Assembly: GCF_045679555.1 (NCBI RefSeq)
Contig: NC_092098.1
Span: forward strand, 18,737,038-18,801,037
Reading direction: 5' to 3'
DNA: 64,000 bases
Source of the DNA: Salvelinus alpinus
Lineage: Eukaryota > Chordata > Actinopteri > Salmoniformes > Salmonidae
Part shown: positions 35,417 to 46,369 of the stretch, one piece after another
Layout of the letters: every line of letters begins with the position of its first letter
Position numbering within the stretch: the stretch's first letter is position 1
The notes under the pieces: model-generated
Told to the model about the DNA's origin: nothing
Databases searched by the model: none
Seen by the model: only the letters and a program-made list of their open reading frames with translations
Position numbers and translations under genes: made by a program

Positions 35417-36194
35417 GGATCTGTCACGCCCTGGGGCCTGTTGCACAAAACTAGGATAAGGGATTAAGCCAGGATATCTTGGTGATCCTGGCTCAATTGA
35501 TCCGTAATCCGGTTGCACTAAAGATGGATAGGGGGCAGGAGGATATGTTATGGTATAAATTACCATGGAGATTTATTCTGTGGAGCTAGCCTGCTCCAGA
35601 CCAGGCTAAATTCCAGGATCTATTTAATCTCATCCCTAATGTCAGTCAGCAGTCACCACAAATGGAAACCAATAGTTATTTCACTGCTCACTATACATTG
35701 TTATCACATATAACTAGACCCACTGTTATTATTTAAACGTTTGTGATCATTAATTTCAATGATTTGGGATAAAAAATGATTTTTAGATGATGTTGCTATC
35801 ATTAGATAATTTACAGTTTCCCATAGACTATAAGGCTATATATAAAATGATAGAATATTAGGGCCACAGAGGGGAAAAAAACACAAGTCATAATATTGTA
35901 ACCAGTTGTTTTAAAGGAGGACAGTTGTTAAAATGACAGATGTGGGGCATTTCGTGAAATTGTACTTCAGTATGGTTTCATAAACAAAGACATGCTGATG
36001 TGCCAGAATATTAAGTATCACATTGTCATAAGTATCAAAACTGTAAAAACAATATGTAGCTTTTCTGCAGAAAGAACCAGCCTCATAAATTTATGACTTT
36101 ATCCTTTTTCTTCAGTGTGGCCCTAGTACTCTGTCATATAAACAAATACACATTCCATATGAATATAAAAACACAATGTGTAACATTATGTTCC

Positions 36195-36200
36195 TTTATT
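36195..36200 (-). terminator. candidate poly(A) signal for the transposase gene
   Basis: AATAAA on the minus strand lies about 366 bases after the transposase stop and inside the element. No other clear signal lies between. Confidence 0.4.
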
Positions 36201-36565
36201 GAATAAGGACAAAACAAAGCAGGTAAACCATCAGCTCCTTTCGAAACTGAAGTCACAGTGACTCTACAAGATGGAAAGCACAGAATCCAAGCATATTATA
36301 CAAAATGATACATACACATTCAAAGGTCTGTATATAACACACCCTGCATGTCTGCACACTAAAATAAATGCAGGACAAATCCATACACATCAACTGAACA
36401 GACAAATGAATGGATGCAGTAGCCTCCCTGCAGCCTTGTATTACACACAGTATACCGCACAAACATCATAAGAGGCCAAATTCGTCAAAAAACGAACCCA
36501 AAAAAACCCAAATTCCTCTGCCACCGCAGGACATATTTAACCAAAATTGAAAGCACACATACTAA

Positions 36566-37853
36566 CTAAAATAATTCATACACATATTGGTCCCTCAGCA
36601 GCCGACCACTGTCGTCATCAGGGAAGATTGCCGGATTGTCCCAGTCCATGGCTGGTGGCACTCTGGGGGCCCTCTCCTTCCTCAGGCAGGCCACATTGTG
36701 GAGGACAGCACAAGCCACAGTAATATCACATGCCCTAACAGGGCTGACCCTTAATTTGTGAAGGCAGTGAAAGCGTGCCTTCAGGAGGCCAAAGGTCATT
36801 TCAACTCTGGCCCTGGTCCTGGCATGGGCATGGTTGTAGGCCTGCTGTGCTTCCTGGGGGTCTGTGAAAGGTGTCAGGAGAAAAGGCTGGCAGCCATACC
36901 CCCTGTCTCCCAGCAACACACCAGAGAATTCACCTGTCAACACAAAATCTCATCATTACTACCTCATAAACACAGTGATATTCTTGACACAGCCATGATG
37001 GTTATAAATAGGGGTTGTGTGGCTTACCTTGTGATAGGCACTGATAGATTTCAGAGGCCCGAAAGATTCTGGAGTCATGGACTGAGCCAGGCCATTTTGC
37101 CACAACATTGCTGATCACACAGTCAGCATTGCAGACCATCTGAAATCATAAGATGAGGAATATTACACCAATCAATGCACATCACTGGCAATGCAGAGTG
37201 TTCGTCAATGGACAATATCAAAAAGTTATGTTCACCTGAACATTAATGCTGTGAAAGGATTTCCTATTCACAAAATCGGCCTCATGGGCACCTGAGGGGG
37301 CTTTTATCCTTATGTGTGTGCAGTCCACTGCACCAATGACATTGGGGAAACCTGTCACACAAAGTAATGAGTATCCTACTATGTGTTAACAGTTGTCCTG
37401 TAATTTGTAGATCCTCTTACCTGCAATCCTATAGAACTCCTCTTTGATGTCACAGAGTCTTCTGTGGCCAGGGAAGGAGATGAAGACATCTGCTAATGCT
37501 TTGATAGCCAGACACACACTCCTTATTGTGCGGCAAATTGTGGCCTTGTTCAGCTGTTCTGCATCCCCCACTGAGTACAGGAAGGCTCCACTAGCAAAAA
37601 AGCGCAAGGCCACACAAACCATTTGCTCCACACTCAGTGCATGGCTCCGTGCAGTGCGGTGCTTAATCCTGGGACCCAGTAGTCTGCATAGATACCTGAT
37701 GCCATCTGCAGAAAACCTGTATCTTTCATATAGATGGTCATCAGGGAAGGCCAGTGGGTCCAACCGGTCCCTGAAGACCCTTTCTCGCCTGAAGGCTCTC
37801 CTCAGCACAAGTGCTTCTTCATCCACCACATCTCGCACGAATGGGCATGCCAT
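36566..37853 (-). CDS. PIF/Harbinger DDE transposase (HARBI1-like), 4 exons
   Basis: The nuclease that would cut and join the element. The proposed exons are 37421-37853, 37236-37351, 37028-37139 and 36566-36933; all introns run GT to AG and phases agree, giving 343 codons including the stop. The N-terminal part carries the helix-turn-helix-like region typical of HARBI1; [13 protein letters not shown] holds the first catalytic Asp (37323-37325), GDRGY the second (36905-36907) and RVEMTFG the Glu (36800-36802), with 34 residues between the last two. The start chosen is ATG at 37851-37853; in-frame ATGs at 37892 and 37910 are alternatives. No stop or frameshift was found. Its length is close to the usual 340-350 residues of HARBI1-type proteins. 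Its Myb-like partner lies upstream on the same strand. Confidence 0.88.
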
Positions 37854-38073
37854 TGTCAGAGCAGAAAGGAACACACAATTTTGGGCCTTCATATAGGCTA
37901 GTGGCCACACCTGGTGCTGGGGGGGTGGGCAAAAGAGGGCGATGCCTTATAACGATGACTTGGTTGTACTGATTGCTGGGAAAATAAAAAAAACCTTAGA
38001 AAGATGCCACCGTCCTGTGTGCTCACAATAAGAGCTCATATGTCATGGCTCACTTGACTTTACGAGAATATAC

Positions 38074-39213
38074 CTAATTTTTATTTTGAGCTGTGTCATC
38101 TTCTTGGAGCTGGGGGAGGAAAGAAAAATAATGATTAATACATTTGTGTTACAGTTAGCATACAGTGTACATTGAAGGCATATCTCACCTCCCTCTCAAG
38201 TTTTTTTATTTCAAGGTCCAGTTTCCTAATTGTCCTCTTTTTTATTTCGGACTCCAGTGCAAGATTTTCCATCTTTTTCTTCTTGTACTGAATGTCTATG
38301 TCTGCCAGTTCTATTTGGCGCCGGAGGTGGTTGCCATACAACTTTCTGATAGCTTGTGAGCTCTGTGAACACAATACAATTAGCGCAGCTGGAATTTGGC
38401 AGGATGTGGTGTCCTTTTATTAATACGCACTATGTTGCCAGGCTGGTTTTCCCACTGTATAGCATCTGGGTCCTGTAAAAGAAATTAGATTTTTTGATTT
38501 TGATGAGGACTCCTCACCATTGTAGAGTAAATAGTACTTTCACAGTCTTAACATGATACCTCATGCCTTCTGGAATCCAGAGAGATGGTCTCCTCCTCAT
38601 CATCGTCTCCATCATGTGCTGTTGCTGCTGCACTGGGGCCTTCACCCTATCACATTTAATCGGATTCATATTGAAGCTAGTAGACAAGACATGCCAGGCC
38701 TACAGTATGCCTTTGATGGAGTACTCACTGGATCAGCATCGTCTGGTGCTTGTGCTGGTGGCTCTAACAGGAACACAGTGCTGCCAGACACTGCAAGGCA
38801 ATAGGTAAACCAAAGTCAGACAGTCCAAATTGATTCAATATGAATGTGGTTGTATCCCATGTAGAGATGGAAGGACATACCTTGAATGAAGCGGGTGGCA
38901 TCTTGGGAGGAACCTATGCTCGTCTCTTTCCCCCCAGGGATCCCCTCTAAGACGGGCCTGCCTTTATTTAGCTCCAAGGCCATGTCCTCTGCTGGGGTAA
39001 GGTCAGCCTTTGGTGACCCACCACCCGTGCCTTGTCTGTGGGTATTCTTTTTCACTGCTAAAACAGTACAGACAATGTGTGAGCAGGCACCTTCTGGGTA
39101 CAATATATGCTTGTGCTTTGTTAAATATTAGTCAGGGACCATACCATTCTGCAGAATGTTCTTGTATTTGATTTTGACCTGCTGCCATGTCCGTTTTGGC
39201 CCGTTCATGTTTA

Positions 39214-39251
<38 letters not shown>

Positions 39252-39670
39252 TTAATGGAGTCACACTGCAAAAAATTACTTGGTATTTTTGTCTTGTTTT
39301 CAGTAAAAATATCAAAAAATGTATCATAGCTTTATACAGTGTGATGGAGTTACTTTACACAATTTCACTCATATCTGCAGTGCATTTCAATTAAAAATTT
39401 AACCGTTTCATAATTACAGTACAACTGCATTTTTGGAGATGTGAATTAAATATTTGAATTGTAATTGTGATGTTTCAGCGGAGCGGTGAGTGTGTAATTG
39501 TGCACTACTTACGCATTCAGGCGGTCTGCAATACTTTGCCACGATTTTTCTCTTTGCTTTATCACTGTGGCGGTGTTGCCTTTCTTCTTAATTATATCTT
39601 TTACCTCCTCGTATGCCTCCATGAGGATTTGTGCTTCCGACGGGGAAAAGTACGCGGCTCTAGTTGCCAT
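38074..39670 (-). CDS. Harbinger Myb/SANT-like partner protein, 8 exons
   Basis: In Harbinger elements this protein binds the termini and helps bring the transposase into the nucleus. The proposed exons are 39513-39670, 39145-39215, 38881-39057, 38729-38790, 38560-38646, 38431-38472, 38189-38362 and 38074-38109. Every junction is GT-AG, phases agree, and the sum is 807 bases, 269 codons with the stop. The N-terminal 75 residues form a Myb/SANT-like three-helix domain (FSPSEAQILMEAYEEV, KSWQSIADRLN, KRTWQQVKIKYKN). An acidic low-complexity middle follows, then a charged Lys/Glu-rich coiled-coil tail in exon 7. It resembles MSANTD-type proteins. No stop or frameshift was found. One intron contains a (CA)n tract. 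Confidence 0.82.
39219..39250 (+). repeat. (CA)n microsatellite
   Basis: About 16 CA repeats, lying just before exon 2 of the Myb-like gene on the minus strand, in its polypyrimidine/acceptor region. Confidence 0.95.
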
Positions 39671-40519
39671 GGTAAATCAGTTAATCTGTGATCTGTGGCG
39701 GGGTCTATTTGAGTGAGCCGTGAGCGCGCACCTATCCAGGATTGGTTTCACCTGGCTTAATGAATCCGTGTCTGCTCATCCTGGCTTGGTCTTTGTGCAA
39801 CCAATTAAGCCTGGACGCACATGTTTTGGCTTCATTGAGCTCAGCTGAGTCATTTATCCCGGATGTCTTAATTCTACTTTTGTGCAACAGGCCCCTGACC
39901 TTAGTTATCTATGTTTTCTTTATTATTTTGGTTAGGTCAGGGTGTGACGAGGGTGGGTATGCTTGTTTTTGTATTTTCTAGTTTTTTTGTATATCTAGGG
40001 GTTTTGGTATGTCTAGGTATATGTAGGTCTATGGTGGTCTGAATTGGTTCCCAATCAGAGGCAGCTGTTTATCGTTGTCTCTGATTGGGGATCATATTTA
40101 GGTTGCCATTTTCCTTTTTGGTTTTGTGCGTTCTTGTCTATGTGTAGTTGCCTGTTCAGCACTCTTTGTATAGCTTCACGTTTTGTTCAGTGTTCATTCT
40201 TATATAAAAGAGAATGTACTCATACCACGCTGCGCCTTGGTCTCCTCCCTACGACGGCCGTGACAGGATCTTAATATGACCACACTGTTGCATGACACAT
40301 TTTCCTGCACGACAGGAGTGTATTCAAGGTTTACAAATGATTCTAAAGTTTGCAATTTCCACTTCAAAATGTCAGACTTGATTTGCTCTAACACATTATT
40401 TATCAACCCATACAAAAATGTCCATTAATTATAATCCACATAGTACACATTTCCTGTTGCTGCAGGATTATTTTCCTGCTGTGAGAAGCTGGTCAAATTA
40501 AGATCCTATACCTGGGTAG

Positions 40520-41490
40520 GTGTCTCGGATGACATCTCCATGAATGTTAGCGGAACATTCCAGTAATGTTTTCTCAGAACCAATTTAATTGAATCCAGAC
40601 ATGATTGGATTCCCTTATCCCTACCTCATTTGCACACACTGTATATAGACTTTTTCTATTGTATTACTGACTGTATGTTTGATTATTCCATGTGTACCTC
40701 TGTGTTGTTGTTTGTGTCGCACTGCTTTGCTTTATCTTGGCCAGGTCGCAGTTGTAAATGAGAACTTGTTCTCAACTAGCCTACCTGGTTAAATAAAGGT
40801 GAAAAAAAAAAGAAAATGCTGAATATTTTTTTTTTTTTCTTATTATTTTTAAGGATGTTTAGGGAATGTTGTTGGATCAGTCATGACATAACATAACACT
40901 AACTTTATAAGAGTATTTAGGGGAATGTTCCCTACTTGTTGTTATCGGTGTCTCGGATGATATCTCCATTAATGTTAGCTGAACATTCCAGTAATGCTTT
41001 CTCAGAACAATTTAATTGAATTCAGACATGATTGCTAAAGAATGTTTAGGGAACGTTAGTGGAACAATCGTGTCATAACTTCACACTATAACTTTTTGAC
41101 AACATTGTGGGAATATTCCCTGCTTGGTGGTTTTAATAACATCTCCATCAACATTATCAGAACATTCCCATAATGTTTTATCAGAACCATTTCGAATACT
41201 GTCACGTTTTGTTGTTGCTCTATGTTCTAAAAACATTACTGGTACACTGTGGTTTTACTTTACCTGGAAACCTAATGAGAACGTTTGGGGAATGTTCTGT
41301 GGTGGCTGTTACAGATGTTGTGCACAACATTTTAGTGAACATCAAGAGAACATTCTAAGGATACCTTATCTGAATAAAAAAAATATATAAAAAAAAAAAG
41401 ATTTTGGGATGATATCATCCTGATGTTAGATAAAACCCCAACTAGAACTTAATGGGAATCTTAGCTAATGTTCTGGGAATGTTCTCGATT
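40520..41490. repeat. diverged tandem repeat array, AACATTCC type
   Basis: The anchor CGGATGAYATCTCCATNAATGTTAGC recurs at about 40528 and 40954, with a weaker third copy near 41138. Each is followed by GAACATTCCAGTAATG and CAGACATGATTG. A LINE tail (40600-40815) interrupts the first unit. It is related to pieces at 31.3 and 35.3 kb. Confidence 0.7.
40600..40815 (+). mobile_element. 5'-truncated LINE tail
   Basis: It matches the reverse complement of 42355-42580 (GTGTCGCACTGCTTTGCTTT and GAACTTGTTCTCAACT-type wording) and ends AATAAAGGTG plus an A-run. Only 3' UTR is present. Confidence 0.8.
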
Positions 41491-42349
41491 TGCTGGGAGG
41501 TGTGTAAAATATGTTATTTTAGCAGGCTTTACCAAGCACTCTCTTTCTCCCTCTCTTTCTTTCTCATGCCAATAAAACAAACAACGATTTGACAGAGTGC
41601 AGCGGAGTATCCCCAGTTGAAATTCAAGAGGTAGATTCTAAATACCAATGTGCTTGACTGTGTGTCCCTTGATTAGCTCTCCTTTAGACAAGCCAGCTTT
41701 GATTGTGTCAAGATAGTCTTTCGGGGAGGATTACTTTGAGTACACCCCTGAACTACATTGACATACTGAGGATTTCAAGTATGTCAGGAAGAAAAGCATT
41801 AATTGGCATAGAAGTACAGATAGAAGTGATTCAAGAGTTTACTCCATGAGCTACTTTTGCAGGTGCTGTGGAAACTTTCAAAATTATATAAAATTGAACA
41901 AGACCGAGCGAGATGAGTGAATATACACTGTTAACACCAAAACTAGTGGCAACTGAGCTGCCATCAATATGAATTGGACGAAACCTTAACTTGAGTATTG
42001 AAACACATCATCCTGATATGTTTTGAAACATTACATAGTGTGTTGTAACACCATTTAATCAAGTGTTGTGCAACACCTGGGAGCACTACCAGAAAAGGTT
42101 GAAAACACACGTTTGGAGTTTTGAGTTCTGTGTCGTGCATAATTAGTTCCCTTCTCTTTTGGTGCCATTTCCTCCCTCTAAAACCTCCCTCTAAAATCTA
42201 AACACTATTATTTGTGTTTCAAATCCTGCAGAATTAGATACATTCTTTTGGGGTATTTTAATGTTGAACATTGATTAATGTATCTGATCGTTTGCCTGTT
42301 TAATACATTTTGGGAGGCATTGTTGAGCACAGGGCTCGATCCACCAGCA
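41490..42349. other. unassigned non-coding DNA
   Basis: No gene or named repeat recognised. Confidence 0.4.
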
Positions 42350-43482
42350 GTTTATTTTTTTATTTTTTTTATTTCACCTTTATTTAACCAGGTAGGCCAG
42401 TTGAGAACAAGTTCTCATTTACAACTGCTACCTGGCCAAGATAAAGCAAAGCAGTGCGACACAAACAACAACACAGAGTTACACATGGAATAAAAAACGT
42501 ACAGTCAATAACGCAATAGAAAAGTCTATATACAGTGTGTGCAAATGGCGTGAGGAGGTAAGGCAATAAATAGGCCATAGTAGCAAAGTAATTACAATTT
42601 AGCAAATTAACACTGGAGTGATAGATGTGCAGATGATGATGTGCAAGTAGAAATACTGGTGCGCAAAAGAGCAAAAAAGTTAATAAAAACAATATGGGGA
42701 TGAGGTAGGTAGATTGGATGGGCTATTTACAGATGGGCTGTATACAGCTGTAGCGATCGGTTAGCTGCTCAGATAGCTGATGTTTAAAGTTAGTGAGGGA
42801 GATATGTCTCCAACTTCAGCGATTTTTGCAATTCGTTCCAGTCATTGGCAGCAGAGAACTGGAAGGAAAGGCGGCCAAAGGAGGTGTTGGCTTTGGGGGT
42901 GACCAGTGAGATATACCTGCTGGAGCGCGTGCTATGGGTGGGTGTTGTTATCGTGACCAGTGAGCTGAGATAAGGCGGAGCTTTACCTAGCAAAGAATTA
43001 TAGATGACCTGGAGCCAGTGGGTCTGGCTACGAATATGTAGCGAGGGCCAGCCGACGAGAGCATACAGGTCGCAGTGGTGGGTGGTATATGGGGCTTTGG
43101 TGACAAAACGGATGGCACTGTGATAGACTGCATCCAGTTTGCTGAGTAGAGTGTTGGAGGCTATTTTGTAAATGACATCGCCGAAGTCAAGGATAGGTAG
43201 GATAGTCAGTTTTACGAGGGTATGTTTGGGGGCGTGAGTGAAGGAGGCTTTGTTGTGAAATAGGAAGCCGATTCTAGATTTAATTTTGGATTCGAGATGT
43301 TTAATATGAGTCTCGAAGGAGAGTTTACAGTCTAGCCAGACACCTAGGTATTTGTAGTTGTCCACATATTCTAAGTCAGAACCGTCCAGAGTAGTGATGC
43401 TAGTCAGGTGGGCGGGTGCGGGCAGCGATCAGTTGAAGAGCATGCATTTAGTTTTACTAGCGTTTAAGAGCAGTAACTAGAG
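42350..43482 (-). mobile_element. 5'-truncated non-LTR retrotransposon
   Basis: Minus-strand tail at 42350-42380 (A/T-rich, AATAAAGGTG). An open frame of 191 codons at 43365-42790 encodes the region after the reverse transcriptase catalytic core: YKYLGVWLDCKLSFETHI, then the conserved C-terminal region with WPSLHIRSQTHW. The frame extends further upstream in related sequence to about 43482. It shares its 3' UTR with 40600-40815. The clade is not assigned. Confidence 0.8.
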
Positions 43483-44170
43483 GTTTTACAGAAAGCATTA
43501 CAGGGTACTGTATTTTCCTCTACAATTAAAAGTAGGAAATGTGGGAACGCAATTTTGGCAGTTTTTATATCCGTTCATCATGATCCATTACACCTGATGG
43601 TAAGCTGCTTTATACTAATATAGAAGTATACTTTTATTTTTTCAAACATGCATCCAACATTTTTTTAAATAATAATAAAGTAGAAAAATGACCCACAATC
43701 CTCAATAAATACAGCCACGTACAAGATAGGAAGTGCAAGGAGATTAAAACCAGACTTCCAATGATTAAAATCACAACATTTTCTCTATCATTGGTTATCC
43801 TCATAAAATATATTTACAAGTTGTGCAACATATTACGTTGGGTTGAAACGACTTACATTATTTTTTATTAAGTATATGTTGGTTGTTTTTGTTTTAAGTC
43901 AATTTCAATTCACACCAGAATAAGGTTTTACAGTGTGGCTGTGTAGTTGAGTGTGTAATATTCCGATGAAATGTGCCATAATACTGTTCCAGAAGTTGGG
44001 GGTTGAATTCCTGCTTCCACTCACCCACTCCTTCACTGTCTTTTCCTGTTTCTGAAGTCTAAAAACCTTGAAAAATGAAGGTGGAATTTCACAAAAATAT
44101 TTTACATAGCCCTTATCATCAATCAATATTTAGGCTATAAACCATTTGCATTTCTTAACCATTTGATTGT
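43483..44170. other. unassigned non-coding DNA
   Basis: No gene or named repeat recognised. Confidence 0.4.
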
Positions 44171-44175
44171 ATGAG

Positions 44176-44610
44176 TGTCACACCCTGATCTAGTTCACCT
44201 GTCCTTGTGATTGTCTCCACCCCCTACAGGTGTTGCTTATTATCCCCGTTGTATTTATCCCTGTGTTTCCTGTCTCTCTGTGCCAGTTCGTCTTGTTTGC
44301 CAAGTCAACCAGCAGTTTTCCTTGCTCCTATTTTTCCCCAGTCTCTGTTTGTTTCTAGTCCTCCTGGTGCTTTTCTGTCCTGACTCCTGTGCCTGTTCTG
44401 ACTACCAGTCTGTCTATCCCCTTGTACTGTTTTGGACTCGGCCTGACCTCGAGACTGCCTTTTGTCTGGTACTATTTGGACTCTGACCTGGTTTATGAAC
44501 TCTCGCCTGTCCCCGACCTGCCTTTGCCTACTCCCTTTGTTATAATAAATATCGCAGCTCTACCATCTGCCTCCTGTGTCTGCATTTGGGTCTCGCCTTG
44601 TGCTCTTTTA
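44176..44610 (+). repeat. solo LTR, TGTCACACCCTGATC family
   Basis: It starts TGTCACACCCTG and ends GTGCTCTTTTA, flanked by perfect ATGAG duplications (44171-44175 and 44611-44615). ATAATAAATA near 44541 can serve as a poly(A) signal. It is the same family as 51325-51746. Confidence 0.85.
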
Positions 44611-44615
44611 ATGAG

Positions 44616-45979
44616 AGACACAGTGTTTTGATGCTGCCTTTTACATGCACTGAAACCCCAAAAAGTGTTATCGCAAAACTCTCTTAAAAACACCAATATT
44701 CAGATTGAATAACCACTTTGGGTGTTTCAGAGTACTTCTATTCTGTTTTAAAACACTTTCTGTGTATAATAACACTTGCAATGGGTTTACTGTAGAGGCA
44801 AACACCCTCCAAACACCAGATTTACGGTTACGTGCACTACTTTCCATGGTTTTATTACACAATCATGGTGTTTTAAATATGTCTATTTTTACATTGTAGC
44901 TATACATAACTGCCCTTAACAGGAGTTTGGTTATGTACATTTTTTTGCCACCTCTCTTGCTATATACTGTATGTATTCACATAAGATTTGTATTCACATA
45001 TAGTCTTTACTTCACAAGCATCTTTTCAAAACAAAATCAAGTTACGAGTGCAAATTGAATTCGACCCTGAGTCGAATTCCATCGGGACGAAAAATCCATT
45101 GTATATAAAGCCATTGTATATTTTGTATTTTATTCTCTACACACGACTACACTGTCAGCCTTGGTATCTAGGCTATTTAGATACTTTTCAGATAACAGTA
45201 GGTCCTTGTACAATAAAAAAATATGATTATGAAATTTGTCAATCAGATTATTAAAGGTTCACTGTGATTGATAATTAATATTTTTCATAGGAAGCACATG
45301 CGCTGAAAGTTTAAAAACATGTTGTTAATTACCCCCTCAGAACATCTGTCCTGCTTTATTTGCCTGTAGCTTTTTGACCAGTGGTGGACCTGCAAACATA
45401 AGTCTTCCTCCACAGGATCGTCTGCTGTTAGTGTGGGGGTTAATTTGATAATAAGCTAGATGGACACATAATAACTGCAGTCAGTAAGCAGACCACTGAG
45501 AAGCAACCACGCATCTGCTCCAGGTTTTTAAATATAGATTTCACCCTGGAGGGTGTAACTAATAAATGTGACCTTGAATGAGTCATTAATTAGATTAATT
45601 TCTCTCCAATCATGTCCTTTTGCAGACAGGACTGGCACAGGAGCAGCCCAGGAGTCAGGACTCTGCTCCGCTCGGCTGCTACACTACTTTCCTGTGGGGA
45701 CAGGATGGGGGCAGTAGAAAACACTACACAGCTCATTTCAGAGAGCAGTCTTAGGTCTTGGAGGAATGCCAAGTTTAAGTACAAACTAACAGTAATGATG
45801 TGATCTAATGTGCTGAGACAGATGAGATCACCACAAATCTGCTGAGATTTACTAATAGATCTTGAAGCAACATTGGTATACGACAATGATTAAGACGCAT
45901 GAATACACAACTTCACAATGGATGTCAAAATAGTGTTTTCTAAGTTATTTTAAATGTCAATGTCATCCTTTCAGTACTG
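44616..45979. other. unassigned non-coding DNA
   Basis: No gene recognised; the wording AACACTTT/GGTGTTT recurs around 44660-44880 and may be a decayed inverted-repeat element. Confidence 0.35.
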
Positions 45980-46369
45980 TATGCAGTGCCATCAGAAAGT
46001 ATTCATACTCATTGACTTATTCCACATTTTGTTGTGTTACAGCCTGATTTCAAAATGGATTAAATCGATTTTTTGTCACCCATCTACACACACTACCCTA
46101 CCCCATAAAGAAAAATTGAAAATATGTTTAAAGAAATTCCAGCAAATGTTTTGAAAATTAAATACAGAAATATCTAATTTACATAAGTATTCATACACCT
46201 GAGTCAATATATGTTCGAATCACCTTTGGCAGCGATTACAGATTTGAGTCTTTCTGGGTACGTCTCTAAGAGCTTTGCACACCTGTATTGTACAAACATC
46301 TTCAAGCTTTGGTGATCATTGCTAGACAACACTTTTTAGGTCTTGCCACAGATGTTCAAGCAGATTTAA

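Larger units (their letters stand above)
35434..39894 (-). mobile_element. apparently intact PIF/Harbinger DNA transposon
   Basis: A 4461-bp element with 17-bp perfect terminal inverted repeats GGGCCTGTTGCACAAAA (35434-35450 and 39878-39894), flanked by a 3-bp duplication CTG (35431-35433 and 39895-39897). Removing the element and one CTG restores a continuous LTR sequence. It encodes both superfamily proteins on the minus strand, a DDE transposase and a Myb/SANT-like protein, each assembling into an uninterrupted frame with standard splice sites. Harbinger elements usually make 3-bp duplications, often TWA; CTG is a departure from that. Confidence 0.92.
35422..40265 (+). repeat. solo LTR (TGTCACGCCCTG family) carrying a Harbinger insertion
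   Basis: LTR sequence starts TGTCACGCC at 35422, is interrupted at 35434-39894, and resumes to end CCGTGACA at 40265. A perfect 5-bp duplication GGATC flanks it (35417-35421 and 40266-40270). An AATAAA-like TATAAAA region and the CACGCTGCGCCTTGG block near 40227-40243 match the other family members at 48.6 and 19.5 kb. Confidence 0.85.

Noticed and set aside
37444-37896. 150-codon plus-strand frame
   Set aside because: It is antisense to exon 1 of the Harbinger transposase and has no motif.
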